64,000 nt of DNA, from positions 41,835 to 105,834 of the forward strand of contig CAVRAZ010000012.1 in assembly GCA_963719135.1 (NCBI GenBank), written 5' to 3'. The DNA is from CAVRAZ01 sp963719135 (GTDB lineage: Bacteria; Pseudomonadota; Gammaproteobacteria; DSM-19610). The notes beneath the pieces are model-generated. The model searched no databases and was not told the origin of the DNA. It saw only the letters and a program-made list of their open reading frames with translations. Both the position numbers and the translations under genes were made by a program. Below are positions 17,808-27,491 of this stretch, piece after piece; the first letter of the stretch is position 1; each line of letters begins with the position of its first letter.

Positions 17808-18077
17808 TCCAGGTGCCGGTCGCCTGCGGCGCCTCGGATTAATGCCCACCTGTTGGACCGGTTCGCATAACCGGCTCGCCACACCTTCCGCAAACGCCCC
17901 CAGATGTGATTCAACGCCGGCGCTTCAGTCCCCGGCAACGGCATCGACCCGACCGGCGCCGGTGCAACCCGTGCACCTGTGCGGGAAAACAAGGTGCGAC
18001 CGCATTTGAACCCGATCGTGCGCAACAACGACACAAACAGTGACATCAACCTGATCGGATATTGAAGGAGGCAAGTC
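17808..18077. other. Spacer before the secreted-protein cluster
   Basis: No gene seen. The final bases contain AAGGAGG, a near-perfect Shine-Dalgarno sequence 7 bp before the ATG at 18078. Confidence 0.4.
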
Positions 18078-20512
18078 ATGAAGACGCATCTCTCGTCCAG
18101 GCGCAGTGCAATGCGTTCCGGAGCCCTGGCCGCCTTTCTCGCCGGCCTGCTTTTCGCCCCTGTTCTGCAGGCCCAATACACTGTGGGCGTCTACGCCAAC
18201 GCGTCGCCGCTGGGCGCAAGCGCGGACCTCCACGACGTGGAGTCGGTGCAGCCCGACATGACGCTGTTCCAGAAAAGTTATTTCGTCGACTACGACTGGC
18301 TTCGGGGAATCGTCAAGCAGGCGCTGCAAGACAAAATCACCCAGTCCATTCAGCAATCCAAGACCATTGACTGCCCCTTTCCGTGCGACGAAGTGCGCTG
18401 GTCGGTGACGCCGACCGCGGACATTGTCTTTCTCGACAAACAGCAGCCGGTATTGACCCTGTTGAGCAGCTCGCAAAACGCGGTCCGTGTCAGTTTGAAC
18501 ACGAACGTCAAGACGACGCTGCACGTCGCGTTCACCGGCGAGGCCGATGTGTGGCCAATGTATCCGACGCCGTTGGGCCTTTTACCTGGCGCTAAAACAG
18601 AACATGTTTCAAAGTCGATCACGGTGGATATCGCAGTGACGGGCGCCATCGCCGCGCAGGCGGATGTTTATCTGTATCCGGACGTGAAGGTCGACAACGT
18701 TTCGGTGCAGATCCTCCAGGATGTGCATACGGACGTCAACGGCATACCGTCGACACTGGCGCTTATGGGCGCGACCGCCGGCAGCGTGATCGGATTCACC
18801 CCGGGAGGTATCGCCAGCGGCGGCCCGCTTGCCTGGGGATTCACCGCGGCACTGTTCGGCGACAAGGCAGGCGCGATTTTGCAGGGCGAACTTGAATCGC
18901 TTATCGATCTTTACGTCGCCAGTGCGCTGGCCGACGGACAGGCCAAAGTCATGACGGAATTGCAGTCCTTGCTGGGCAACGTGCAGCAGATCAACAACGT
19001 CAAGAATCAATTCATGAACACCCCGATCGCCGGCCTGAACGGTTCGCTCAATTCCCTGAAGAATCAGATGGGGCTGGACCTGGACGTGCGCACGGTGAAA
19101 TCCGGGACGGATGTCAAGACCATTGTCACTGCGCGGTACAACGGCCGGCCCAACGGCGGCAAAGTCAACGTCAATTTCGTGCTTCCCGAAGAACGCTGTG
19201 TGCAACTGCCCGGCAACAAGCACATGTTTGAGCCCCATAACAAGGACATCGCGGTCGGCCAGTCGTGCCAGGCGCTGTTCGGCGGCGGTGTGACACCGCG
19301 TGCCTTTCTGGGAGAAACACCGCCGGCCACTTCCATGTCCAACTGGAAACCGGGCGGTACGGTGAGCTTCAAAGGTGTGGTGAAACACTATTCCCTGCCC
19401 GCCGGTCTCGACCTGAAGACAGGTCAACCGACCGGCCATTTCACCAACAATGGGTGGCTCGTCTGCGAGGCCGAGATCAACACGCTGCCGCAGGCCGGCG
19501 TTGTCGAGCTCGATTTGAACGGTAAGCTGGCCGTCGCGCTGACCGACGCATATAACCAGAACCACCGTTTTCTCTATATCAGCGGCCGGCAGGTCAGTGT
19601 CGGCGGCACCGGGACCTGCGACGGGGTCGAAGCCAAAGGTGTTCCCGAAACCGGAAAGCCGAAGATCATCAGCGATAGACTGGACTGCCCGCAGTGCCTC
19701 GACAAACTCCGCAACCCGATGGGCGAACAGGTGCAGACGCTGACCGGCCGGAGCATGTCGCCAAGCCAGGTCGTTCGAGGGGTGCATGATTCGCAAACTC
19801 AGATTCAAAACCCTGCCGGATTCATGGGACGCTCAGCGCCGTTGCAGCCGGGCATCCAGGGAGGCCAGTTCTCTGAAGGCGTACCGACGGGACAGATGCG
19901 ACCGCGAGACGGTTTCGCCGGCGACATGGCTTGGACGCGACCGGGACAGGCACCCGGCGCCCTGAACCAGCGCAGGTCATCGCCGCAGGCAATCAGCGAC
20001 GGACCGCTCCAGCCGCGCACTGCGCCGCCAACGGTTCGGAATGAGCCTGAACAGCAGGCACCCGCGTTCGGACCTGCCGGGAAAGGAATCGTTAACCGGA
20101 ACGCCAAGCCCGGCGGCATCACTCGGTCCCCGTCAAAGGCACCGGCATCCCAGGGTACGCCGCTCCAGCCAGATGCCGGTCAGCGACCTGGTGCGGCCCT
20201 CTGATCAACGCCAGCCGGACGACAGGGTTCACGTCCGGCGTCGTGCAGGCCGCTCAACGGCTGCGCGTCAGCGTGGCCGGCAAGCCGGTCAGGGGAGTGA
20301 AGTTGTCGCTCGACTTCGGTCTGCCCGCCGGTATCGGCGAGCACCTGTCCGTCGAGTGCGTACAGGGCGCGTGCAGTGGCCGGCAGTGGGCCGGTGACAC
20401 GCAGAGCCGGTGGAAAATTCCAACCGCCTGGATCGCCAAGGCCGGTGCCTATCGGCTCAAAGTCAGCGTCGGCGGGGCAAAGCAGGAAGTTGCCTTCAAC
20501 GTCGCAGAATGA
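18078..20512 (+). CDS. Large secreted protein of unknown function, probable frameshift near 20200
   Basis: The uninterrupted frame is 18078-20204 (708 residues) with a signal peptide ending LQAQ. Features are an N-terminal domain with a CPFPCDEVRW segment, a hydrophobic Gly-rich stretch at about 235-270 (AGSVIGFTPGGIASGGPLAW), a Cys-containing beta-rich region at about 340-540, and a Pro/Gln/Gly-rich tail. At 20204 it stops, but another frame directly continues as PLINASRTTGFTSGVVQAAQ through a beta domain with paired Cys (CVQGACSG) to 20512, so one lost base probably splits the gene. No family is recognised. It heads a cluster with two related secreted proteins. Confidence 0.65.
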
Positions 20513-20545
20513 GAAAGCGCGACCTGTAACAGCGTGCGCCAGGAC

Positions 20546-20592
20546 CTTCCCGGGATTCTCGGGAACGTCCCGGCGCGTCTGAGCCGGGCATA
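20546..20592. terminator. Paired stem-loops after the large secreted gene
   Basis: TTCCCG...CGGGAA and, directly after, CCCGGC...GCCGGG form two short GC hairpins 35-80 bp after the stop at 20512. There is no T-run, so this is a tentative terminator or processing signal. Confidence 0.3.
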
Positions 20593-20842
20593 ACGGCTGT
20601 ATACTCAGGGGAAGAACGATCGGGTAACCGCCTCTCAGGGAGGGTCGCCAGGAACGTCAATTACACCGGCGCGTGGGTTCAGACCCCCGAGACTTCCGGT
20701 CGGCGTCGCCCGCCTGCATGGACCGCCGGCTGGACCAGGCTTTGAGTAACGGCTTTACCGCGTTTGAACCGGCTAAGCCGTGGCAGCGAACGTAATGACC
20801 GGTATCCTGGTTTCACCTTGATCCACTGTCTCCCAGGGTACC

Positions 20843-21070
20843 ATGGTCAAGGTCACTATCCAGGGCACGGGCGTGTGCACCGTATTTGGCGAGACCAACG
20901 GCGCCGGCGGCAAGGCGGACCAGGCAAGGGTTGCAAAGGTGACTCACACGGATCGGGGATCGTGGCCAGCCAGGGAAACCGCCTGCTGCCTACGCTGCCA
21001 TCCGGCGTTCAGATTTGAACCCGAATGGAAACACCAACGACGCAAGGAAGGAACCCGACACCAACACTGA
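20843..21070 (+). pseudogene. Possible remnant of a related secreted protein
   Basis: The frame starts MVKVTIQGTGVCTVFGETNG, a beta-strand with one Cys that resembles the strand MKIHVVISGTCPKLFVDWGD in the next gene. The rest is basic and lacks family features. It may be a decayed domain of the same type. A spurious frame is equally possible. Confidence 0.25.
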
Positions 21071-21086
21071 TGCCAGGAGGGAAACC

Positions 21087-22358
21087 ATGACCACACACCC
21101 TGTCTCCCGGTCCCGTACCAGACCTTTTACAGCCATCATTCTGGCAGTCCTTTGCACCGCCTTCCTGGCCGGCCCCGCTGCGGTAGCGGACGTGACATTA
21201 AAGCAGCTGCCCAGGGCACCGGTCCGGCCCACCACGCCTCAGCTCAGCCCGGAGGTCCAGAAGGACGTCATCGGCCAGCAGAAGCTCTTCGACGGCGGCA
21301 TCCTGCGCCTCATGACCGCCTGGCCCGGTCCGCCTTACGTGAAGGGCGTGCAGATGAAGATCCACGTGGTGATCAGTGGCACCTGTCCCAAACTATTCGT
21401 GGACTGGGGCGACGGCAGCCTCGGCACCTACACCAACAAGAGTACCTGGCAGTTCCCGCACACCTACCAGAAGGCCGGCATCATGGGTGTCCGGGTGTGG
21501 GGCGAAGGCTGCCTGGGCGAGGCAAAGGGTCAGTACGTGATCCACCAGTCCGCCCCGACTAACGCGATGCCCGCTATTCCCGGTTTTTCCTCGTGTCCAA
21601 ACGCCGGGATCACCCGAGTCATGGGCAAGTTCGGTGTTGTCATGAACGAGTTGAGCAAGTCTTCAGACAATGTTCTGTTGACCGGCTGCGGTTTCGGCAC
21701 CCAGCCGGGCAAGGTGGAGCTACTGGGTCGCCAGTTGGGGTCCGGTCTCAGCCTGGCATACCCGTTTCCGAAACGTCTCGGAGCCAAGGTGCTGGAATGG
21801 ACGCCGAATTCGATCTACGTGCAGATCCCCTTGCCTCAAGTGCTGGTGGCGGATCAGACGATCGACATCCTGGTCAGCCCGTCCGAATCACTCACCCCCC
21901 TGCCCAGGTACGGGATCTTGTGGCGGGCGCAACGGGCCACCCACGAACTGTCTTCCGACGAGGTAAAAATCCATTGCGGCCTTGAGTCCTCGGATTGCCC
22001 GCACCTCCCGGCGGCGACCTTTTCGGCCACTCACGGCTGCGTACCGAAAGGCACGGTCACGAAGTCATTCGACACCGTGAAGATCGGCCCGCTCGCGAAC
22101 GGTTGGGTGACGAAGCGTGTCTCGTATTGGTTCGCCGGCCCGCGTAACGGTGCCATCGCGGGATACTCGGGCTTCCAGCCGGGCCAGGCTGAGGCCACTA
22201 TCCGGGTCGACTACACGCTCCCGTACGAGGAGGAGGGAGAGGCTTGCTACACCCTCGCCTATACCATGAACGTGGAGATCGAGGGACCCGCCGGCATCCC
22301 TTACCAGTACAAGTCCGCCAGCGTGAAAGGCACATTGCTGCCGCCGCTTGCCCCGTGA
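21087..22358 (+). CDS. Secreted protein of unknown function, PKD-like and IPT-like parts (paralogue A)
   Basis: 423 residues from the ATG at 21087, which follows the ribosome site CCAGGAGGGAAACC. The signal peptide ends near AAVADVT. A short Pro-rich linker LKQLPRAPVRPTTPQL is followed by a PKD-like beta-domain (VVISGTCPKLFVDWGDGSLG, about 110-165), a Cys-rich IPT/TIG-like domain (VLLTGCGFGTQPGKVELLGR, about 215-275) and a C-terminal beta domain with several Cys. The next gene repeats the signal, linker and IPT-like part. Probably an extracytoplasmic binding protein; role unknown. Confidence 0.75.
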   Translation: MTTHPVSRSRTRPFTAIILAVLCTAFLAGPAAVADVTLKQLPRAPVRPTTPQLSPEVQKDVIGQQKLFDGGILRLMTAWPGPPYVKGVQMKIHVVISGTCPKLFVDWGDGSLGTYTNKSTWQFPHTYQKAGIMGVRVWGEGCLGEAKGQYVIHQSAPTNAMPAIPGFSSCPNAGITRVMGKFGVVMNELSKSSDNVLLTGCGFGTQPGKVELLGRQLGSGLSLAYPFPKRLGAKVLEWTPNSIYVQIPLPQVLVADQTIDILVSPSESLTPLPRYGILWRAQRATHELSSDEVKIHCGLESSDCPHLPAATFSATHGCVPKGTVTKSFDTVKIGPLANGWVTKRVSYWFAGPRNGAIAGYSGFQPGQAEATIRVDYTLPYEEEGEACYTLAYTMNVEIEGPAGIPYQYKSASVKGTLLPPLAP

Positions 22359-22617
22359 AGTGGACGCTGCTGTTGGCGACGTTCCGGCCAACGAACGGCA
22401 CCGGCTCCCGGCCGACGACAGGGAGGTCGTCCCGGGACAAAATACCGGCCGGTGCGCCGTCGGGACCCGTCACCGGAAACCACCGAACGCCCGCCTTATG
22501 CACCGTCTTCGTGATCCCGGCGAGGTCATTATCCGGCACTCCGGTATGAACCTGATCGAAACGCACAGCGGCGTAGCAAGGGAGTTCGATACCGGCGCTG
22601 ATAGCAGGAGGGAAACC

Positions 22618-23304
22618 ATGAACAGATGCGCATTCTTCCGGGCCGATGCCGGCCCTTTTAAAGCCCTCGCGCTCGCAGTCCTCTGCGCCGCCTGCCCGGT
22701 CGGTACCGCCCCTGCAGCGAACGTGACGATCGAGCAACTGCCCAGGGTGTCAAGTCAGCCCGGTGAACCCCGGCTGAACGAAGAGGCGCTGACGGGCGTG
22801 GCGCAACCGCCACCCAAGCCGCCTGGTCGACCCAACGAGCCCCAGCTCACCCCGGAAACCCGAAAGGGCACGACCCAGCACCTGCTCGGGACACCGATCC
22901 GGCCGTCCGCCCCGGACCCCGGGCTGCTGGAGTTCGCGCCCTGTCACCAGCCCGGGATCAAACGGGTCGCGCGGGTCGTGGGCAAGTCCACCGCCGTTGT
23001 GAGCGCGCTGCACACCCACGATCTGGTTGCCCTGATCGGGTGTGGCTTCGGCGACCAGTCCGGCAAAGTGGAGTTGCTGGGCCGCCTGCTGGGGTCCGTG
23101 GCAAATCCGTTTCCGGAGCGTCTCCCGGCCAAGGTCGTCGAATGGAGGCCGAATGCAATCCTCGTGGAGATTCTCCCGCCGGAGGTCCCCGTCACGGACC
23201 AGAGGATCGACATCCTGGTCAGGCCACCCGCCACACCCGTTCCCCCACCCAAGTACGGGATTTGGTGGCGCAGCGCACCCTGGTTCGTTCCGCCGACATG
23301 GTAG
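22618..23304 (+). CDS. Secreted protein of unknown function (paralogue B, shorter)
   Basis: 228 residues from the ATG at 22618, with nearly the same leader (GCAGGAGGGAAACC) as paralogue A. Signal peptide to PAAN, then VTIEQLPRVSSQPGEPRLNE and a Pro-rich linker. It keeps the Cys-rich IPT-like domain (VALIGCGFGDQSGKVELLGR, DQRIDILVRPPATPVPPPKY) but lacks the PKD-like domain, and it ends where paralogue A enters its C-terminal domain. It arose by duplication with internal loss or domain shuffling. It may be functional or a truncated copy. Confidence 0.65.
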   Translation: MNRCAFFRADAGPFKALALAVLCAACPVGTAPAANVTIEQLPRVSSQPGEPRLNEEALTGVAQPPPKPPGRPNEPQLTPETRKGTTQHLLGTPIRPSAPDPGLLEFAPCHQPGIKRVARVVGKSTAVVSALHTHDLVALIGCGFGDQSGKVELLGRLLGSVANPFPERLPAKVVEWRPNAILVEILPPEVPVTDQRIDILVRPPATPVPPPKYGIWWRSAPWFVPPTW

Positions 23305-23621
23305 AGGATCTTGCGCCGGCGGGCCCGCCCCTTAACCTCAGCAACCGGAGTCGGCCACGCTGCCGCCACCGACCGCCGGAGCCTGCCCCCTGGGTTCAAC
23401 CATTTCACACGCCGCCCATCAGTCCCAATATCAGGCCGCAAATGCAGCGTTGATGTCCCGGAGCAGCGCGAAGGTAATGAACGGACCTTTACCCATCCAC
23501 GGACGACCGGCCCGCGGGCGCGGCGCGTCAGCCGGGTCGGCAAGCGCGTCCGATGCACAAAGCGGTCACGCGGTACCGGGGGTACCCACCGGTTTCCGAA
23601 ACACGGATATACCCTGAAGCC
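23305..23621. other. No gene recognised
   Basis: GC-rich, with open frames only as shadows. Confidence 0.35.
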
Positions 23622-24413
23622 ATGGACAGGTTCGCGTGGATCGGAACGCTCGCCACAGCAATTGCATTGCCGCTCGTCTTCGGTACCCTGCGGCTCCTGT
23701 TTCCGGCGCGCCCTCCGGCAGAAGACGAACGAAGCATCGAGGAACTGAATAAAGCGTTCCTTCCCTGGCTGCGCTTGGTCGTCGTCCTGTGGCTGTTCGT
23801 CTTCACGCCAGTCGCCGGCTGGCTCTGCTGGCAGGCATTTTGCGAGCTCGGTGCGCGCATCGCCGCCGGTATTCCCACCGGGTTCTATCGCAGCCTGCCG
23901 GACGGCGTCACGTGGGCCCTGCCGGCCGCGTTCTTCGGCATGCTGGTGGGCGCCGTCGGGGTCGACGTCGTGCTGCGGCTGCTGTTCCGCCGACGCTACG
24001 GGGCGTTCGTCCGCTACCAGGAGCGCGTGGGCGGGATCAGCGAGGGGGCGACGTTGCCGCTCCTCCTGGTCCTGTGCCTGGTCGGGACCCTGATGGTGGC
24101 GGCGATCGGCGACTGGTACCTGGTCGTGACGCCCGACGAGGTCGTTTCCGACGGTTTCCTGGTAGTGCGAGAGCGGCACCACGCCCATGCCGACGTGGTC
24201 GGCATCGAGACGGCGCCTTATCTGAAGGCCCTCCTGGGCGGCCGGCCCCGTCGCATCTCGGTGATTCACTACGCAGACGGCAGCGCCTGGGCCATCGACG
24301 AGCTGCCCGGACCAATTTCAGACGAGAAGATCCTCGAACTCACGCACTATATCGCGAAGCGCAGCGGCGTTCCCGTGATGCAAAGGGAATCGCTCCGGCG
24401 CGATTTCCTTTGA
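23622..24413 (+). CDS. Inner-membrane protein of unknown function
   Basis: 263 residues from the ATG at 23622. Membrane segments lie at about 5-27, 50-72 (LRLVVVLWLFVFTPVAGWLC), 98-120 (WALPAAFFGMLVGAVGVDVV) and 145-168 (TLPLLLVLCLVGTLMVAAIG). The cytosolic C-terminal ~95 residues are a PH-like beta-domain (WYLVVTPDEVVSDGFLVVRE...YLKALLGG). The arrangement resembles bacterial PH-domain membrane proteins. It follows the secreted paralogues in the same direction. The 3' end forms a stem (AAAGGGAATCG...CGATTTCCTTT). Confidence 0.65.
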   Translation: MDRFAWIGTLATAIALPLVFGTLRLLFPARPPAEDERSIEELNKAFLPWLRLVVVLWLFVFTPVAGWLCWQAFCELGARIAAGIPTGFYRSLPDGVTWALPAAFFGMLVGAVGVDVVLRLLFRRRYGAFVRYQERVGGISEGATLPLLLVLCLVGTLMVAAIGDWYLVVTPDEVVSDGFLVVRERHHAHADVVGIETAPYLKALLGGRPRRISVIHYADGSAWAIDELPGPISDEKILELTHYIAKRSGVPVMQRESLRRDFL

Positions 24414-24674
24414 CACACCCGCCCACCTGCGCCGTGCCCTGAGTATCGAGACGGCTGCCTCGATGCCGGCCCCGATGACGATCCGGAAACAGAACGCCGT
24501 TCAAGTGACGGATTGAAACGACTTCCGTCGTATTCCGGCAGGCACTGGATCGGCGGGCGCAGTTGCGCCGATTTGAATCCCCCGGTTTCGCCGCCCCGGT
24601 CATTGCCGTCATTCAGGCAGGCGGATCACAACTGCGACCGCTCCGTGCAGGCCCGCTGTGTGCACGCAGTCCCG
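24414..24674. other. No gene recognised
   Basis: Contains one ATTGAAAC-like octamer near 24512, not repeated. Nothing else is supported. Confidence 0.3.
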
Positions 24675-24787
24675 CCGCTTCCGCCAGGTTCTCCGCCCTG
24701 TCGTGCCGGCAAGCCGTTTGAACCCTTTCGCCGTTCGTGACTACTCATTGGTAGAGAGACACAGGCAGGAACGGGTGGAGGTGGATC

Positions 24788-24973
24788 ATGTACACGCAGT
24801 CATTACCGGGTTACACAATCAGATACGGCGACAGCCACATCGTACTGCACGGTGACACCGTCGCCATTCATCATGAAGCTCGCCGCATCCTGAGCCGGTT
24901 CGCCGCCAGTGCCCTGCCGTACCGGGTTGTGGCCGACTTCAAGCGCTGCATGTGGCTGCGCACCACGCATTGA
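24788..24973 (+). CDS. Small ORF of the inverted-repeat pair (left copy)
   Basis: 61 codons starting MYTQSLPGYTIRYGDSHIVL, preceded by GGAGG. Its first ~25 residues resemble the start of the opposite ORF at 25264 (MDTQSSSGCKIRYGMNHISL): shared are the TQS, G, IRYG, HI and L positions. The conserved start and ribosome site suggest it is or was translated. No family recognised. Confidence 0.4.
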   Translation: MYTQSLPGYTIRYGDSHIVLHGDTVAIHHEARRILSRFAASALPYRVVADFKRCMWLRTTH

Positions 24974-25264
24974 GCGGGTTTGTGGCCGAAGCCGTGAATC
25001 CAGCAGGTGATCTGAGCGTCGGGAGATTCTCGCCGACGCTCGGGCATAACTCATGCGTTCGCCGGTTTCACGCGCCGCGGCCGATGGGAGTTGCACCGGT
25101 GGTGGTGCAACACGACGGGCAGTCGCCGCTTGGCCGCCGGTATGAAAAGGAATTGAACCCGAAGTGGATGTCCTGCGACTCATTAATGTAGGGGACTCTC
25201 CATACAGCGAAATGTGGTTCATCCCATATCTGATCTTGCAACCTGATGACGATTGAGTATCCAT
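24803..25264 (-). CDS. Small ORF of the inverted-repeat pair (right copy)
   Basis: 153 codons from the ATG at 25264 with the same GGAGGTGGATC leader as the left copy. Only the first ~28 residues (to GESPTLM) are paralogous; the remaining frame is Arg/Ala-rich and runs antisense over the left ORF, so it probably is not real protein. The true unit may be a short peptide or a truncated gene start. Confidence 0.3.
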   Translation of the reverse strand: MDTQSSSGCKIRYGMNHISLYGESPTLMSRRTSTSGSIPFHTGGQAATARRVAPPPVQLPSAAARETGERMSYARASARISRRSDHLLDSRLRPQTRSMRGAQPHAALEVGHNPVRQGTGGEPAQDAASFMMNGDGVTVQYDVAVAVSDCVTR

Positions 25265-25378
25265 GATCCACCTCCATTCGATCTGGCATGTACCCCGTTT
25301 ACCAACAGGTGGTCACAATCGGCAAAACGGTTCAAACGGCTTGCCGGCAGGACAGGGCGGAGAACCTGGCGGAAGCGG

Positions 25379-25943
25379 TCCACGGCGTTGGCAGAGGGGC
25401 AGGATATCCATGGAAACGTTGCGGAGGAGATCGCCAGGCAGATCCGGGGAAAGTCCCATAGTTGAAAGTCTGTTCGAAGAGACGGTGGCGTTGTATGGAT
25501 TTCGTGTATTGACGGTGAGGAAAGCGGACGTCTGATGGGAGGCTGAGCTGGCGCCGGAGGGGGCTTTATGCACCTCGCTGAGATGACTGTGGATGCCGTG
25601 GTCGATACGTGGCACGCCGTTTTCGTCATGTTGCGCTGTGGGTGTACGACCGCCTCCAGTCCATTCCCCTCCCGGGCAATCCGTGAAGTGCCCCGTTACG
25701 GGCCATGGTTACCCGCAAGTTCCGCCCGGGCTCAAAGTTTTGATCGCGGCTCGTCTATAATCATCATCATCAAGAACAAATAACAACATGTTTTGACAGA
25801 TTGAACTACTTGCCGGGAATTGACGACAGGATCAGACGTCACCAGCCCTGCGTGCAGGGTCCGGCGGCAACGGCTTCCCGCAATTGTGTCGACGCACAGA
25901 GGCGGGATCATACGAAAATCCCACGCAGCGGAAGGAGGACAAG
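25379..25943. other. No gene recognised
   Basis: A TATAAT hexamer occurs at 25756-25761, but no consistent -35 box was placed. Overlapping frames in both directions look spurious. Confidence 0.3.
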
Positions 25944-26225
25944 ATGACCAAATTTAACCTGGTATGGTTGAGTATATTTGCAGCCCTGTTGTTGACTGCA
26001 GGCATCTCGAGCGCTGATGAATTTCAGCCGAAACCCGGGGTTCGGCCGGTAAGACCTGTGCCGGCGCCCGCCTGTCTGGCGCATTTCACGCTGGTCAGAC
26101 TTAGTGGTCTTGCCTACAGATGCGTCGCGCCGCAGGTGCCCACGAAGGATCAGTGGAAGTGCCCGGACGGAACGTATTTCCAACCCGAAGGTTGCGGTTA
26201 TGCATGTCTGAGCGTGCCGAAATAG
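25944..26225 (+). CDS. Small secreted Cys-rich protein
   Basis: 93 residues from the ATG at 25944 with a good GGAGGA ribosome site. The signal peptide ends ISSADEF. The mature ~68 residues are Pro-rich (KPGVRPVRPVPAPACLAHFT) and have five Cys: APACLAHF, YRCVAPQ, WKCPDG, EGCGYACLS. The pattern suggests a disulfide-stabilised peptide. No family recognised. It is the last gene before the second guaA 3' fragment. Confidence 0.6.
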   Translation: MTKFNLVWLSIFAALLLTAGISSADEFQPKPGVRPVRPVPAPACLAHFTLVRLSGLAYRCVAPQVPTKDQWKCPDGTYFQPEGCGYACLSVPK

Positions 26226-26291
26226 CAGGATTAGCCATCAGCATGTCCGGAGCAGCGAATTGGTGCTGCTCCGGACATATTCTGAATGTAC

Positions 26292-26868
26292 GGGCACCAT
26301 CTATCCCGACGTCATCGAATCGGCCGGCGCCAGGACCGGCAAGGCGCACCTGATCAAGTCGCATCACAACGTGGGCGGTCTGCCCGAGCACATGAAGCTC
26401 AAGCTGGTCGAGCCGCTGCGCGAACTGTTCAAGGACGAGGTGCGCAAGCTGGGTGTTGAGCTGGGGCTGCCCTATGACATGGTGTACCGGCACCCGTTTC
26501 CCGGTCCGGGACTCGGCGTGCGCATTCTCGGCGAGGTGAAAAAAGAGTATGCCGACCTGTTGCGCCTGGCCGATCACATCTTCATCGAGGAACTGCGCAA
26601 GCACGATCTGTACGACAAGACCAGCCAGGCGTTCGCCGTGTTCCTGCCGGTGAAATCGGTCGGCGTGACCGGCGACGGGCGTCGCTACGATTACGTGGTG
26701 GCGCTGCGTGCGGTCGAAACCATCGATTTCATGACGGCGCGCCGGGCGCATCTGCCCTACGACTTTCTCGACCAGGTGTCACGGCGCATCATCAACGAGA
26801 TCAAGGGTATTTCGCGCGCGACCTACGATATCTCCGGGAAGCCGCCGGCGACCATCGAGTGAGAGTAG
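26292..26868 (+). pseudogene. guaA': guaA 3' fragment, copy 2
   Basis: Collinear with guaA 14789-15365 over exactly 577 bp, starting at the codons for GTIYPDVIES and ending at the guaA stop. Differences are mostly at third codon positions, so it is a distinct allele rather than a fresh duplicate. A few replacements are non-conservative (TARRAHL for TARWAHL, SRATYD for SRVTYD), and TGG to TGA removes the last two residues (ATIE-stop). It has no start or 5' part. I read it as a displaced guaA 3' end at an island boundary. Confidence 0.88.
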
Positions 26869-27491
26869 GTCTGCGTCCGGCATGTGCTGGTACCTTAAAC
26901 CATTTGATCACACATGAACCCTCGTAATTCAAGACGGATGTGCGTTTGCATCCGGCATCGGCTGGCACTGATTTGCACACGCAGGCAACCCGTTATTCGC
27001 TTTCCATGCTTCGGCCACCGAGCCTGTCGATGAGAAAATCGAAGAGGCGTTGATCAAGGTGAAGCGACGATATCACCGCGCCTTAATGCGATGGCTGGAT
27101 CGGTCGACGGCAAGGAAAAGTTGCCGTACATGAAGAATGGAGGCGTGCAGCGGGCCAATGGCGCAAGAATATCACGTACGATAAATCCGGTGGTGGTTTG
27201 ACGCAAGAAGCGGCGCCGCGTCGCCGTGGCAGGGTCACGGCTTGCCAGATGCTCAGGATGGGGCTACAGGTGGGGAAAGAGCGTGTAAATTTCCGGCCGC
27301 AGGCAGGGCGTTCGGGGTCAAATCGGGGCCTCGGGCGGTGACGAAGCGGACCGCTGACGACAAACGACCGCTGGATCTGGGCAAAAAAAGGGCGTTTATT
27401 CGGGACGTTCACGTCTACTGTACTTTGCCTGCTGGCAATTACCCGACTTTTCCAATCACAAAAAGCACACACCATTGGGGCCGTTCTTTAC
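26869..27491. other. No gene recognised
   Basis: About 600 bp with interrupted frames in both directions. A short plus-strand run (KIEEALIKVKRRYHRALMRW) looks protein-like but is soon broken. Confidence 0.3.

Larger units (their letters stand above)
24675..25378. repeat. Large imperfect inverted repeat carrying two related small ORFs
   Basis: The segment 24675-24787 and the inverse of 25265-25378 share a ~113-bp arm: both contain CCGCTTCCGCCAGGTTCTCC and GCCGGCAAGCCGTTTGAACC, and both end GGAGGTGGATC directly before an ATG. The similarity continues into the two ORFs, so each arm is about 180 bp. The ORFs point at each other across a ~350-bp centre. Confidence 0.6.

Noticed and set aside
18609..19808. 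399-codon minus ORF inside the large secreted gene
   Set aside because: Antisense of a frame with signal peptide and strong ribosome site.
22944..24269. 441-codon minus ORF opposite paralogue B and the membrane protein
   Set aside because: Low-complexity His/Gln/Arg composition; the plus strand has better starts and domains.
24505..24520. ATTGAAAC sequence resembling the end of a CRISPR repeat
   Set aside because: Occurs once; no second repeat or regular spacing.
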